Positions 38,201 to 48,979 of a stretch of DNA of 64,000 nucleotides are shown piece after piece (position 1 is the first letter of the stretch; each line of letters starts with the position of its first letter). The notes beneath the pieces are model-generated. The model saw only the letters and a program-made list of their open reading frames with translations, made no database searches and was not told the DNA's origin. The stretch is from Rhyacichthys aspro (taxonomy: Eukaryota; Chordata; Actinopteri; Gobiiformes; Rhyacichthyidae). Made by a program: the position numbers and the translations under genes. Location: contig CM072168.1 in the NCBI GenBank assembly GCA_036850595.1, positions 17,537,982-17,601,981 of the forward strand. The letters run 5' to 3'.

Positions 38201-40806
38201 GATACCACTAAAAACTACACACAACAGTCTTAGATAAACCTGTAGACAATAAAATACAACAATAATCCATGCCAACAACCCCTTGCATCATTTCCCATTC
38301 ACAGCCACTGTAAGCACCCAGTCTATTGTGCTTTAGAGAAGTATAAGACAACACTTGGATGGATTTTTGCTCCTGATCTAAACTGAAAAGTCATGGCACT
38401 GTTGTCATTAGTGATACATCTCATTTCTGATGTAGCCTATACATTAAACCCCACCTAGTCTCTAATGTGTTCATGTGACTGATGCTCGAGGACACACTTT
38501 GTTCGTGACATTTCTCCAGTCGACACACATCGATCCAATCCTGTGTAGACATAAGCTGTACATGTAAATGACCCTTCCTTGTTGTTACCAGAGGGCTTCT
38601 GTGCTTTGACATTTCACCAGAGGCTGATGTTTACAAAGCACAGCCTCAGCTTATCATCTACAACAATAAATCAAAGAATGGCCTAGATTCACACTCGGTC
38701 AGTATTGTGACCTCTTTCTCCACTTCAGCTAAAGGCAAACTCAAGCATCTTGTGTGTTTTTTTTTTCAGCCGCTGTTGGTTTGTATTGACAATATTTAGA
38801 GAACGCCCAAGAAATGTTTTTGGTGAACCAACATTAAAAAGGTGTCTCAGTCAGTTTTAAAGAGATTTAGGACGCTTGTTAGGTAATTACTCAGGTCGTA
38901 TACTGTTCAGAAGTCCGTAAACAAATACACACAGGTTACATGAACACCTAGGTTCATTCAGATAAGGTCACACCAACCTTAGTTGTGACGCAGACAAGAC
39001 TATTTCGGGATAAAGTGAGAGCAAGAATTTAATAAACTAGGACAAAAAAAGCCCAAGAGAAGTGCATGATTCATGGAAAAAATAACCAAAGACTAGATAA
39101 AAATACGTAAGTTTCACATTAATGACGTCTGGAGTTCAGTGGAAAAAATCAAGCTAGAAATGAGTAATGTTCTCGGTTGTTCTTCGTTTAGAAACAATTT
39201 CCATCTAGTCATGTGATGGAGTTGATAAAAAAAACAGCCTCTAATGCCCAAGGCAGAGACAAGAATGTGCCACTGAAATTACTCATTTAAAAACTGCTCT
39301 AAAGCCTCCTGAATACTAGAGTTGAGATTACTAGTACGACTTGAGACTGGTGCTGCCTATGAGACTGTTCTTAAGGCCAGTTTTTAAAGATCTTGGTCTC
39401 GTCTTGGCCTAGAACTCTAGTTTGGACTTGTCTCTTAAGACTGGATTTGAGATGTTTAGACTTCAGAGCTTGTTCTGACTCATCTTGCAGTGGTCTTGGT
39501 CTTCTCTTGCTCTCAGGACGCTCTGGTCTCAGTTGGTGTGTTCTTGACTAAAACCCTACCACAAACTAAAATAAGGACAAAGAAATGGGCTGAGGTCCAC
39601 TTATTTTGTGGATGGCAGGCCTGAATTACCTCAGAGTCACAAATCACAGTGTCCAATCTCACAGCTGGCTGCTCTTATGCAGATGGGATCAAAGCTGATC
39701 ACCATCAGCCCATAACAGTTGGCTGGACTCTGTTATTATCGCCTTTTATCACACACTGAGAGAGCAGATCGATAACACAGACATGTATTTACTTCATGCA
39801 ACGCCTGGACACTTCATATCAACTTTTTGTGTGAAGTGAGCTAATAAAACTGATAAAGGGACATGCTCTTAACTTAATGAAACGGTGGGATGTCGTCACA
39901 AAAACGCAGCAGTTCATCACATCTGTGTTATGGATGTGAGCTATACGTTATATTTGCCTCCCAGCTTCACTGTTTGTCATTTGTTATTACCACTACTTTC
40001 ATTTTCTAAGATACTGCAAAGAGAAGAGCTTTAGGAAACATGGCACTTTATGAAAAGGCCTCATCATTTTAACAAGACAGTTTCAGGACATGATTTAAAA
40101 GTCCGCTGTGTAAAATGTTGTCGTTTACAGTTTTTCAGATCTCAGTTGAACCCAGTGGAAGGAGCCATTACTTTCCTGTTCCTACAACTGCCCAGAGAGG
40201 ACAAAAATATTGTAGTACCAGGCATTGTAAATAAAAAATCCCCTACAGTCCAGTGAGAATTTTACAAATAAACATGTAAACAGTAAAAGTGCATTGTGTA
40301 AAATGCTGAAAGAAGTGGAATGGTCAAAACTATATGTTCAAAAGTGAATAATGGCCTCAAAATAACACTCCTTGCATGTACATCTACAGAAGCCCTGCAG
40401 GGACACACTGATGTATATAAACAAATCTCATAGAAATAGATCTGATAATAAGTTAATAAGAGACAATAAGAGACATGAATGTGTTTCTCCTCCAGTGGTG
40501 CTCAGTTTGTCAAACTAATGGCTCCATACACTGGTCCTAATGAGCTTTAAATGTGTTTTTTAATACATACAAATGCTAAAGATTCTTTTGACTTCATTAT
40601 ATAGTACTAAAATACAGTTTAACCAATAATTCAACTGCTTCAATGCCCCTTTAAGTTGCACTTTTCTCAGGTTAGTCTTTTCATATGATCCTGACTGAAT
40701 GAAATTTAACTCTCCTCCCAAACATAAAGCAGCAGTTTGATTAATAGTGTTTTCATGTGCTCTGTTGGAGGCTGTACCTGGAGAAGGGCTGCTGCAGTGT
40801 CACCAT
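8143..40806 (-). CDS. nckap5: NCK-associated protein 5, whole coding region (12 segments)
   Basis: Family knowledge: NCKAP5 is a large, mostly disordered scaffold that binds NCK SH3 domains and is linked to microtubules and centrosomes. Seen here: coding segments at 40806-40778, 34963-34873, 33919-33764, 31612-31544, 27845-27807, 27612-27493, 20651-20472, 19739-17002, 16155-16041, 15790-15715, 10316-9933 and 8258-8143. All have AG/GT borders and every junction phase matches, giving 4113 nt (about 1370 residues; human is about 1900). An N-terminal coiled coil (exons 2-6) is followed by a Ser-rich disordered body and a conserved tail (TLDSGIG, LPRP). NCKAP5 is preferred over NCKAP5L because SELSLSS-CSEYSSGS, KDCM-SNEGIYS and MGMNGAKARSQSF match NCKAP5 only. 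Exon joins are inferred without transcripts. The first and last segments are the least certain. Confidence 0.88.
8259..9932. other. nckap5 last intron
   Basis: Intronic or antisense DNA with no recognised gene on the minus strand. On the plus strand, 9153-9176 looks like a micro-exon (acceptor TTTTCACCCCCAG, 24 nt, donor GTGCGT); it is discussed as a finding. The rest shows nothing recognisable. Confidence 0.4.
9838..9932 (-). other. nckap5: Possible alternative nckap5 3' end (read-through with poly(A) signals)
   Basis: If the donor at 9932 is skipped, the conserved tail exon reads through for about 28 residues (starting TVLQRNGAEICSC) to a TAA at 9847-9849. AATAAA hexamers overlap the stop (9846-9851) and follow it (9838-9843). 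This could be an intronic polyadenylation form with almost no untranslated tail, or chance. No family similarity is seen in the extra residues. Confidence 0.3.
9933..10316 (-). CDS. nckap5: nckap5 conserved tail exon (MRTLDSGIGTIPLPES)
   Basis: The exon has acceptor CTTGTGCCACAG and proposed donor CAACCAG|GTACAG, and is 384 nt, phase 1 in and out. It begins GSGCKMRTLDSGIGTIPLPES; human has CQMRTLDSGIGTFPLPDS, the signature of the family tail. It continues as a Pro/Ser-rich stretch, then EPIVTAS and SRLPRPQPG (human DPIMTAR, SRLPKP). If the donor is not used, the frame runs on for about 28 residues to a stop at 9847-9849. Confidence 0.87.
10317..15714. other. nckap5 intron with Tc1 remnant
   Basis: A 5.4-kb intron. 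It contains the Tc1-like remnant at 13710-14235, an A/G-rich stretch near 11,830-11,860 and a GC-balanced, repeat-free block at about 14,380-14,640 that could be conserved non-coding DNA. Otherwise no coding signal was seen on either strand. Confidence 0.6.
13710..14235 (+). pseudogene. Tc1/mariner-like transposon remnant, 5' part of transposase
   Basis: It begins TATACACTGATCAGACATAA, resembling the terminal repeat of a common fish Tc1-like element, followed by the untranslated leader and the start of the transposase frame. Recognisable shreds include SVV-S-KWSKEGTVV and S-YT-H-SLL-LGLHS, out of one continuous frame because of indels. The sequence loses similarity near 14,190-14,235. The DNA-binding half is present but degraded; the catalytic DD34E half and the right terminal repeat are missing. 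It cannot encode a working transposase. Confidence 0.85.
15715..15790 (-). CDS. nckap5: nckap5 tail exon (MPMLNRRSD)
   Basis: The exon is 76 nt, with a pyrimidine-rich acceptor (TTCTTTCTTCAAAAG) and donor ATAG|GTCAGG, phase 0 in and phase 1 out. It encodes MPMLNRRSDGENGSAVK then SPSQDAVI. It aligns loosely with the family motif FM--LLNRVD that precedes the conserved TLDSGIG tail. Phase and order support it. Identity is modest. Confidence 0.68.
16041..16155 (-). CDS. nckap5: nckap5 tail exon (PCPGMSLNDLQGH)
   Basis: The exon is 115 nt, with acceptor GCTTCAG and donor CAG|GTAATC. It takes one base to complete the codon split at the end of the giant exon, then encodes 38 residues ending SLNDLQGHTDIPGDPQ. 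It is found only by splice-site and phase logic. The human counterpart (around DVYNQL) is only loosely similar, so this exon is less certain than its neighbours. It fits the phase chain perfectly. Confidence 0.68.
17002..19739 (-). CDS. nckap5: nckap5 giant central exon
   Basis: A 2738-nt exon, entered in phase 0 (CATGTGTAG acceptor) and left in phase 2 (GAGTG|GTAAGA), encoding 912 residues. It opens with DKRLSTGS and EGHILKGLKRLQ (human DKRLSIDS, ESHILEGLRKLQ), then KDCMTSNEGIYSFG. The middle is disordered and rich in Ser, Lys and Pro. It carries the proline motif SPSPPPLPGRSTSLL (human SPSPPPPPGRSVSLL), a plausible NCK SH3 site, and TKIP at 18528-18539, which fits an SxIP-like end-binding motif. 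Near the end come MGMNGAKARSQSFG, SGKVRTQI, TIEEKVMIGIEENL and IANWFGFRKSKLPAPS, all family landmarks. Conservation is in islands; the sequence between them is poorly conserved. Confidence 0.94.
20472..20651 (-). CDS. nckap5: nckap5 Ser-rich exon (SELSLSSACSEYSSGS)
   Basis: The exon is 180 nt, phase 0 at both ends (CCATTGCAG acceptor, CAG|GTGGGT donor), and encodes 60 residues. The core SELSLSSACSEYSSGSHTW matches human SELSLSSTCSEYSSGSSYTW. It is preceded by a (Ser-Gly)n tract. This motif separates NCKAP5 from its paralogue NCKAP5L. Ser density suggests a phosphorylated linker, which is inference. Confidence 0.9.
20652..27492. other. nckap5 intron, no gene seen
   Basis: A 6.8-kb intron. No exon-like segment with family similarity was found. 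The human segment KLHSRILDLSS is expected here but not seen. GC-balanced blocks free of obvious repeats at about 22,190-22,340, 24,100-24,480 and 27,230-27,460 may be regulatory. Short MITE-like pieces (about 22,790-22,880 and 26,680-26,800, with motifs such as GGTTCGGACCAAACTGAACC and GTGTGAACACCCTTA) look like old transposon fragments. Confidence 0.5.
27493..27612 (-). CDS. nckap5: nckap5 coiled-coil exon (DLKEECVKLRTRVFDLEQQN)
   Basis: The exon is 120 nt, phase 0 at both ends (TTTCTAG acceptor, CAG|GTAGGA donor), and encodes 40 residues. It begins DLKEECVKLRTRVFDLEQQN, continues LSVLFQQRVK and ends ATPVSQ. The first 30 or so residues match NCKAP5 almost exactly (human FDLEQQNRTLSILFQQRV). 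It completes the conserved coiled-coil block. The human segment that follows (KLHSRILDLSSGDLL) was not found before the next exon. The two flanking exons join in phase without it. Confidence 0.92.
27807..27845 (-). CDS. nckap5: nckap5 39-nt exon (VANQVVQALLTQK)
   Basis: A very short exon, phase 0 at both ends, with acceptor TGTTTTGAAG and donor AAG|GTAAGT. It encodes VANQVVQALLTQK, which is identical, as I recall it, to the human segment between CLDE and DL(R/K)EEC. It is too short for ordinary ORF tracks. Confidence 0.93.
27846..31543. other. nckap5 intron, nothing recognised
   Basis: A 3.7-kb AT-rich intron. The longer open frames in it (for example near 29,411-29,698) show no family similarity and no splice-compatible borders. 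No clear repeat family was identified. Confidence 0.5.
31544..31612 (-). CDS. nckap5: nckap5 coiled-coil exon (AENSALSIEN)
   Basis: The exon is 69 nt, phase 0 at both ends (TGTTTACAG acceptor, GAG|GTCAGT donor). It encodes 23 residues, AENSALSIENDNQRK followed by QYERCLDE. This is one of the most conserved pieces of the NCKAP5/NCKAP5L family (human AENSALALENENQRE, QYERCLDE). It is a leucine-zipper-like coiled coil, probably used for dimerisation or partner binding. Confidence 0.93.
31613..33763. other. nckap5 intron with (CAAA)n tract
   Basis: A 2.15-kb intron. It has an A-rich/CAAA simple repeat at about 31,778-31,832. The rest, including open frames near 32,059-32,738, shows no coding evidence. 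Confidence 0.5.
33764..33919 (-). CDS. nckap5: nckap5 acidic linker and coiled-coil exon (LLERLRALE)
   Basis: The exon is 156 nt, phase 0 at both ends (GTCCCAG acceptor, GAG|GTAAAC donor), and encodes 52 residues. It opens DKLLEEMWKQQDSLEG, passes through an acidic Ser/Glu-rich stretch (SGSEEDSKDSN) and closes with LLERLRALE. Human NCKAP5 has EKLSEEE, an acidic SSSTDEG stretch and LLLERLKALE in the same order. The exon ends exactly where the AENSAL heptads begin in the next exon. Confidence 0.88.
34873..34963 (-). CDS. nckap5: nckap5 coiled-coil exon (MEETVRT)
   Basis: The exon is 91 nt, with acceptor TTTCCTACAG and donor AAG|GTAACA. It encodes 30 residues beginning MEETVRTILQNQD and ending LDLMKAYK. 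Human NCKAP5 has MEETVRNLLQSQ at the equivalent place. Entry is phase 2 and exit is phase 0, matching both neighbours. It forms the start of the conserved coiled-coil block. Confidence 0.85.
37690..37985 (+). mobile_element. SINE-like element with tRNA-like head
   Basis: Contains GTGCAGTGGCTCAGGACGTA (resembling a pol III A box), then GGAAGGTTGGTGGTTCATAC (like a B box), then a TGTCCTTGGTCAAGACACTT block, GGTGTATGAATGTATGAATG and a tail TGCCTATATAAA. This arrangement is common in fish repeats. The family name and exact ends are not known to me. Confidence 0.6.
39330..39540. repeat. Degenerate GTCTTGG/GACTTGG-type repeat
   Basis: Loosely repeated words such as TCTTGGTCTCGTCTTGG, GGACTTGTCTC and GGTCTTGGTCTTCTCTTG with no fixed period. 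Related tracts occur at 51630-51960 and 53836-54265. Confidence 0.6.
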
Positions 40807-40910
40807 CTGCCGCTCGGCCGCTGAGACTAACCTCCCCCTCTCTCAGCCACAGATGTTGTTAGTCGTCCGACGGGAAAGGGGCCGATTCGGGATCAGTTCG
40901 TGTGGCGTCG
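40778..40910 (-). CDS. nckap5: nckap5 first recognised coding exon (start codon at 40806)
   Basis: The 3' part reads AERQMVTLQQPFS, resembling the human NCKAP5 stretch ending LQQQFSR just before MEETVR. The exon ends in phase 2 (TCC AG|GTACAG), and the next exon supplies T to make Ser then MEETVRT. The acceptor CCCCTGCAG at the 5' side defines a 133-nt exon. In that exon an in-frame TGA precedes the ATG at 40806, so translation would begin MVTLQQPFSS. An internal acceptor (GTCTCAG, giving a 43-nt exon) is the alternative if unseen upstream coding exons exist. The exon is GC-rich. The human N-terminal coiled-coil segment upstream of this point (roughly 110 residues) was not found in the window. 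Confidence 0.6.
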
Positions 40911-43900
40911 CTGCAGGGGACACAAGTAAACACAGTTACAGTGGTTTGTTGTTCGTCTACTGCTACATCATAAGCACTTCAGTCGCACAAGACAATAAAC
41001 ACTTCTCAATACAATCTTTACAATTAGAGTTAAATAAATATAAGCTACAGTTTATGAATGTGTACGAGATAACATAACACTAATTGTGGCCTTGAAATTA
41101 GACAAACAGCAACATAAAAAGGTTGCCCAGATGCTATTACTCAGTACTCATTGGTATCACACTAATTCTTTGCAGCCATATGAGCGCTTTACTTACTGTA
41201 GCAACATTTTGTTTAGTTTAGGAAAGTTTTACTGCAATTAAACATGATAACAGTAACGCAAACTGTAAATAATGCTTTAGTAAGGGGCTCCTTCATAATA
41301 AGTCACTGATAAAACACACAAAAAGTCAATATGGCTCTGAATTCTGAGTATGTAAGCACTCATAAATGTACTCCTTTTTAAGTACTCATTCACACTTGTT
41401 TTGGAAAAAGTGCCACTGGGGCATCATTTAGTGTATTTGAAAAAATGCGAGAGGAAAATCAATAAGATTTACATTTTCATTTATAATAAAATATGTCTTC
41501 GCTGCACTATATGGAGAGAAGAAGGCACATGTGGCGAGTATCTGACTGTCACAAAGCACACAGCAAGTGCACACTCTGCTCCTGACACACTGTAGTAAAG
41601 TGGACGTTTTGCTGACAGCTCCTGAGTTCCACCGAGTCTCTGTGACATTTAAACACAGCCTCGGGAAGCTGTCACTGTGAACCTGGACGTCCCAAATAAT
41701 CCACTCTCACCGACAGCAGCTGCTCTCAGAGAAACAGCAACAGAGTGTCATGGGTTTACAACAGTTTCTTAAGCTTAGGGTCACAGTTGTCAGCATTTTT
41801 GTATGAATCTAACACAACATCCCAACAGTAATACTCAGAGTAGTGCTTTTTTAATCCTTAAAGGCTTCAAAATCAGACCATTTTAACTGAGTTTTTATCA
41901 GCATTAGTCTGTAAAAATGTAAGCTAGTGGCACCACACAACAATATGAACAATAATAACAAAAAAATAACACAATGCAGTCACAATGATGCTGATAATAG
42001 AGACTGAGTTTAAAAGCCCTGGATTATATGTGATGGTAATAGTTATACTTAGAAATAATACTATGTATCCCAGTGAAAAGTTTGGTCTAACAGCAGCCTT
42101 AGTCAATAATATGAGTTTGGAAGTTAAAGCCAGCACTGCCCTCTAGTGGGCAACAGAAAGTCTCACAAAAACAGCTTCATAAGCTCATTTTTTAACCAAT
42201 AAAAACTATAAACGTGAGGAGAATTTGTTGAGGCTTTTAGTGAAGCTGTGTTTGAGAAGAAACATCTGATTAGGTAATATTAAAAAACATGTTTTGCTGC
42301 ATCTTTTTTATTAGATGGATTGACTAATTGATATTGTGGTCAACATCAACTTCCACTTTATTTATATATTTTTTTAATATATGGTAAAACAGACGAACCT
42401 TTAACAACATAGTCATATTTTAGCAGCACAGTCCTGGAACTGGTTCAATCAAGCCATTTTAAAGCATATGCATTAATCCTATTCTGAATCTTTATCTCTG
42501 GATTTTGGCTAAAGCTCTCTCTGATCATAGGCCAACACATCCCAAACCATCATGGCAGAGTGGACAGAATAAATATTTCATATTTTTGGATGACATCAAC
42601 CCTTTGAGCCGTTTTGTTGCAGTATAACACATGTTATTCAGAGTTTGCCCAGTAGATGGAGTTATTTCTTTGTTTTCCTCAGCTGCTGCAGACTGATGCT
42701 GCTTTTTATTTCAAACATTTTCTCCAGTGTAGGTCCGGAGCCAATGAGACTGAAGTAGATCAGATGCTGCTGACATCACTCCTCAAACACTGCTGAAATG
42801 AGTCATACATCAACTATTTCTGTCATCTTCCAGAGCAGCATTCAGACAATAATTACACGATTTATGGAAGTAAAATACGCAAAGATCATTTATGCACAGA
42901 TGTAAATGACAGGTTTTGACATTCATTTATCAATATAACCAAGCATCAGTAAAAGACAGAGTGGATTACAGTTACAGTACACATTAGTGGATTAGAGTTT
43001 TGTGTGTGAAAACAGATAGTATAATAAACTCATCAAATCCAGTTGCAACTATGACTCTCCAAAAGGTTTCAATGAGATCTGTGTCCTTGCACTAAAAGGA
43101 CATCTCACTTCATTGTGCATTAAAGAATCAGTCACAAACAGAGACCAAATACTGTTCAGTCACATCCAGTGTCTGCCTCAATAGCATCCATTAGTGCATC
43201 GTTTACTAAAGACGTATAAAGGCTAAAGAAAAAAACAACCATTTGAATATTGTATGTCACGTACAAATAGAACTGGAGTCTGTCTTTGTCACTAAATGCC
43301 TTTTGTTCTGCTTTAGAGCTGAATTATCTGGACATGTCACATCAGGACACGGCACGGACATAATAACTCTTTAACACTTAATCAATGGCTGTCCACACAT
43401 TCAACTCAAAAGCCTCTACTCTTCAGATTATTAGAGTCATTGACAGAATACTCTAAAGCAAATGTAAATATCACTGTTGTTTAAGCTTACAAACAAGGTA
43501 TATGTGCTATATATACATGCTATACACGCTCGAAAGAGGATTGAAGACAATTCAATGATAATAAGAATATAATTGACACTTATTCAAATCAAATTAAGGA
43601 GGAAAACCACCATCTGAGGCCTAAATCTTCATAAGATCCTTCTACTCACTATTACTAGTGAAAACAATGGTTTTGAGGGATGTAACCAATTAATATTCAA
43701 ACACATCAAATATTGTTGCAAATCTGCAAATAAATAAATGGATAATGTGATGGAGTCAGAGAGTGACTATGCCTCTACATTGATATTTATGCTTGGTTAT
43801 TTAGTTTCCAGGTAAAGTTTAAGGCAATAGTGAACTTCCTGGCAGGACTCGAAACCTCAGAGCAGACGGTTCACTGAAGAAAAGAGAATCGAGTGGGTTT

Positions 43901-44454
43901 GTTATTGTTTCCGTCCTGTGATGTTTGACTCGAGCTAAACACAGTGACCTCTGAGTGTGACACCTTCAGGCTGGTTTTTACATCTGTCTCTTTGGAAAGA
44001 GTACAATATAAGCTCCGTACATTATGCTTGGACTATAGAGACAAAACTAATTAAAGCCACTTCCAAACAATGACCATCACATGAAAAATAGTATCGCTGT
44101 TCGTCATTTTAATGCAAAACTTCTTCTTTTATAATGTTGTGTATTCAATAAGAGACAGACCGTTTGATTCTTCATTATCTTTCAGAGAATAAATTATCCT
44201 ACTTTGCACTGAATGAATATTTATGAGCTGATCCAGTGATGTGCTCAGTCAAAATGGCAGCTAAGAATGTAATTAAATATAGATATAGCTATACATTAGT
44301 ACATTACTGTATGTGTGTTGCAAAGGTGAATTTGAGTAACATTTGGCGGAAACAAAAGTATGTTGTAAGGACATTTCTTAATCATACATTTACTTTTCTA
44401 GAGTAATTTTCAAGGGAGAACATTTCAATATCTAAACAGTAAGAAAAACTTTTA

Positions 44455-44535
44455 CATATTGGTGCTAAGGGGGTTAGCCCTGTCATCTCACAGCAAGAAG
44501 TCTTGAGTACAAACCCAACCAGTGCGGAAGTAGTA
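44455..44535 (+). mobile_element. Fragment of a tRNA-head-like repeat
   Basis: The segment GGTTAGCCCTGTCATCTCAC, AGCAAGAAGTC and GAGTACAAACCC resembles a frequent fish repeat whose consensus runs like GGTTAGCACTGTCGCCTCAC. Only this short piece is visible. Confidence 0.5.
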
Positions 44536-47500
44536 AATGTATTTGTTCATTCCATTAAAAGTAAATCAGTAGTATTTACACGGAATACTTCTCTAGTTCT
44601 TCTATATCAGTATTTTTCCAAAGTGTTTGATTTCTAAAAGTATGAACATTATACACTGGACTTCTGTATGAATCTACTTTAAAGTAAAAGTATTTTTAAG
44701 TGAGATTTTGACCACTGGACACCACAAAATCACACCTGTGTTATTTTATGACATTGTTAAACTATCAGGGTAAGCTATATTTTGACTTTTTTATGATTTT
44801 TATGATTTTATATTTTGTGGAAGTCATTAATTATTGCCCTCTGTCCCCAATGTATTTTACTGATATCCTGTAAAATAAGCCTTTCTGTTTGAAACTAATG
44901 AGAGACTATATAATTGGGAATAAACTAGGCTACTATAGAGAGCTACTAGAAAGCTTAGTGCAACAAAAACAGACTTTCGCCGTCTGTGTAAGTGAAGAGC
45001 AGCTGGTAAATGGTCACATGAGTCCTCTTTCACATCTGCCTCTAAACGTCACACATGCTTCAGGACAGTTTGAGTAAATGTCCCGTCAGGTCTGAATGAA
45101 GCCTCATGGGACGGTTACATAACAAACAGCGGACATCTCTCTGACGACTCCGTGAAGTCACTGTGCAATGCTGTAAATACTGTTTTCTGCTCCACACTAA
45201 TGTAAATATTACCGGTTCACCTCTACTGTTTATATAATTAATAATAATATACAGGTAATTTGGGTTCCTTTCTATTAGTTTCTGTCATATTCCTTTGTAT
45301 ATGTCCCTTCTTTCTACTTTGTGTGAATAAGTCAGTTGTCTTTTTTTATCCACACTAATCCTTCAGGTTTGCAATTATTTTATTACTGTACAACCAGATG
45401 AACCACAATATTGCAAAAAACAAGCATATAGGGCTTTCCTAATTCACTGGCACTTTACACAAACACTACTCAACATAAACAGAAGTTACCCAGCAGTTGG
45501 AAAACATGGCACTAGTGTATTTTATCTCTATGCCTCTGCCCTCAGCTTTGTCTTTGTCTTGACTTTGTTTTGCTGCAGCCATGTTATAACTTTCTTTTTG
45601 TGTGGTCTTTTATGATTTTCATGAACTTTACATTTCAAATTCACTCCTACTTGGGCTTCAATGGAGATTAAAATGTCTATTTTCTACAGAAAAGCAAATA
45701 CAATTATGTTATTTTGCTGCAGACATTATGTTTGGTTCATGTGTTACAGCAGCCAGATAATAAAGAGGTTAAACTGTGCAGATGGGTTTTTGTTATTATT
45801 TTTTCTACTGTATACAACAAATACTAGACTATCACTCCATTAAATTACATAGACACATAAAACATAAATGTATAGGCACTATGTAAGCGCTATATATAAA
45901 GTGTGTCTATATGTTCAATAAAAGCAGTTCTTCAGCACAGCTTGGTCTCACCTGTTTCACTTTATATAATTACACACCAGCCAGACCCTCTTCTTTTTAC
46001 TGTAAATATGGCACAAGCTGTTGTGATTACACTGCAGCACATCCTCATTATTACTAACAGAGCTGTTTTCTCCACGCACTCTCCCTCTAACACACCATTT
46101 ATCATGCTTTTCAGTCACATTCACACTGAACTAAACCTCAGTGAAGTGAGTGTGTGTTTACTCAGAACGAGGAACGCAGCCCACTGTAAATAGTGTAATT
46201 ACACCTCTTCCTTTTGGGTGGGAGGTTTTAAATGGGTATAATCACGGCAGCGGTTGAGCCCTCGGCGTTGACGTTGAAGTGAATTAGGACAAGAACGCAC
46301 TCACATTTTGCCTCCTGGGTATTTAATGAACACATACTTCTCCAAATCACTTCCTCCCGACACAACGGCGAATGGACTCTCCACATCTTAGAGAAAATGT
46401 ACATTAGTGATGGATTTGTGGTCACGGTTATGGGACTACATCTGTACGGTTTACTCAGCCCCTTTATTAAGCTGCTGATTGATTTAATGGCAGTCACGTA
46501 AATATACTTTATACTATACTTCTACATACAGTACGTTTAAATAACACAACGCAAATGGTAAAATATTTAAATTAGAGAATATTTATCTAAGTCCAAAGCT
46601 GTGGTTCACTTTTGGGGGAGGACCACTTAAGTACATGAGGTCTGGTTCAGGTGTGATGTGTTCAGTGTAAGGGCCTGTTGTGGAAAAGAAGGAGCTGAGA
46701 CACAGGGAAAAAAGAGCTCAAGTTGCATACTTTCCAACTCTCACGTATGGATCATGGATATAAGAGCCGAAATGAGCTGCTTCTTCTAGCGTGAGGAGCT
46801 TGGAGTAGAGCTGCTGCTCCACATCCAGAGGAGTCAGCTTAGAAGGCTTGGGCGTCTGTTTTGGGGAGCTTCATACAACTTTTACCTGGACCAGGAAGTG
46901 GAAGAGCTTGATGCAATACTAAAATGAGCAGAGGGAGAACGTGGGGCAATGAGAAGGTGAAATGCATCAGTTGTTTTTTGTGCCTGCACCTGATGAGTTA
47001 CATGAAATCTAAATAACAAAGTAAACACATGACTTGGAGCAGTACAAGAACTAGAACTCTCAAATCTGGCAAGAAGTGGCTGCACAAGGTAAATCAGACC
47101 CTTATTCATTCCACACACTCTCTTCTGAGATTTAATGTGTCTCTTAATAAAAGCTCAGTCTGTTTGCTGAGCAGTCAAGTCGCCAGTTGATATAGCAATT
47201 GGGGTTTTTTTTTGCAAGCAGACAATAAATGTAAACTCACCCTTAAAGTGGTCAGAATTATTAAAAGGAGACGTAAAAGATAAAGTATTCTGGCTTGTGC
47301 TTTGTTTTTAAGGCTTACTTATGTGACAAAATAGAAATGCTAGTTATGTGTGCGTTGTTCGATTTGGTTACATTTGCTGCACAAAAAACAAACATTACGG
47401 ATTACATAGACACACACACTAGCACCAAGAAAGATTATTCATTCACACTAAAGATGGACTAAAATACAGTAGTTTCTGCTCCTGAGTGGGATAGAAATGA

Positions 47501-48979
47501 AATGCAAAACAGTGGTTCACCAAAAGCATTATTCTGACTTCACCACAGGACATCTACAGGATATACTTGTGTATTATGTGTAAATGAGATTAAAAAAATT
47601 AAATTACAGCACATTTAAGACAAATAAAACACCTTAACCTTGCCCCAGTGCAAGAGAATATTATTTCTGCCCGTGGCCTCATTTTGTGCTGGTTGTTGCT
47701 CACGCGGTGCATTTTGATGCCGCTTTGTTTAGTGTTTTGGCGCTGGTGCTCGGTGTGGGGGGTTGGGCCGCTGCACAGGGCTGTCAACTGATTTTGGGGC
47801 ATGAGATGATTCATGTAACATGGACATATCACACGGGCTACTGGAGACGGTCGGCCTTGAACGGGACCATTTCTAGGACTGGTGTGTACAAATGCTGAGG
47901 CTGAACATTAAACAGGGGGCAATTATTTTAAAGCACACGTTCATTATCAATAGATCAGCTAATTTAATAAATGTGTCGGCTGCATTAAAAATTGATCATT
48001 TTAAAAAGAAGGGATAATTAAAAATACTGACTGTGTAAAAAGCTGAAATAGTTAGAGTCCATCACCATTTAACCTTTGACTGACAGTGTTTAAAAGGGAA
48101 GCAAACTCATTCCCTTCTCTTTATTATATTCAATACCGTTTCAAGAGTTTCAGTTTGTCTAAAAACATGGAGATTTTATGCATCTCTCTCAGCTTTCATT
48201 CCCCAAATAGACCTTGGGTGAGATATTTTTAGCTCAAAGCTATTTTTTATGCGTCCTTGATGTTGTGCAGGGTTTTTAAGCTGCTGTGAACGCGATACCA
48301 TTCTGTCGCCTGCGTCTCTAATCTCACATTTTTTTTTAGAGAAGTCAGGTTCAATGTTTGATGAGCTATTTATTACAGATTTGTCTCACTTCATTTTCTA
48401 TTTATTCGGAGGATGATTCAGGCAGGCAGCAGCATGCTCTTTCTCAGCTCCGCAGTGTCAACATTTTAATTAGATCTCAGCTGTTGCGGCGAGAGTTGGG
48501 TTCACAGTTAACTTTTTACGTTTACATTAGCAGAACATAATTATGGAGATATATATATACGTAGAACAAGTCAAAGCCCTGTTATGGTAAAGGTGCTGCA
48601 ATCCTAAAACCTGTATATGGTCCTAAAGTGGTCATTGCCATTCAATATTTATGTCAAAGGAGCCACAGTCCTCTCTTGTCTGTCTGTTCTAGGTTTTCCA
48701 AAGCTTACCTAAACTACAAAATTGAATTTATATTATTATTTCACCTCAGATTTACACTGAATACAAGAGCACTGCATCCCATCAACTCTGTCTTTGCAAA
48801 AGTGTCAATTTATACTGAAAGTGCCTCCACCCAACTTCTCAAATTCTGCAGTTTTATGTGTTTCTATCTATATGTTGTGATACAGTATAAATGCATTTAT
48901 TTAAGCAATGAAATCACTTTACACAATACAAATAACTACCAACTCCAGCTTCAATAAAAATAATTCTGACTCAAATTAA

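Larger units (their letters stand above)
34964..40777. other. nckap5 intron with SINE-like element and degenerate repeat
   Basis: A 5.8-kb intron. It contains a SINE-like element at about 37,690-37,985 and a degenerate GTCTTGG-type repeat at 39,330-39,540. The remainder is AT-rich with no recognised gene. Confidence 0.5.

Noticed and set aside
47686..47898. Plus-strand frame with a valine/alanine-rich start
   Set aside because: No similarity, no splice signals that fit a gene, and it lies inside the nckap5 intron.
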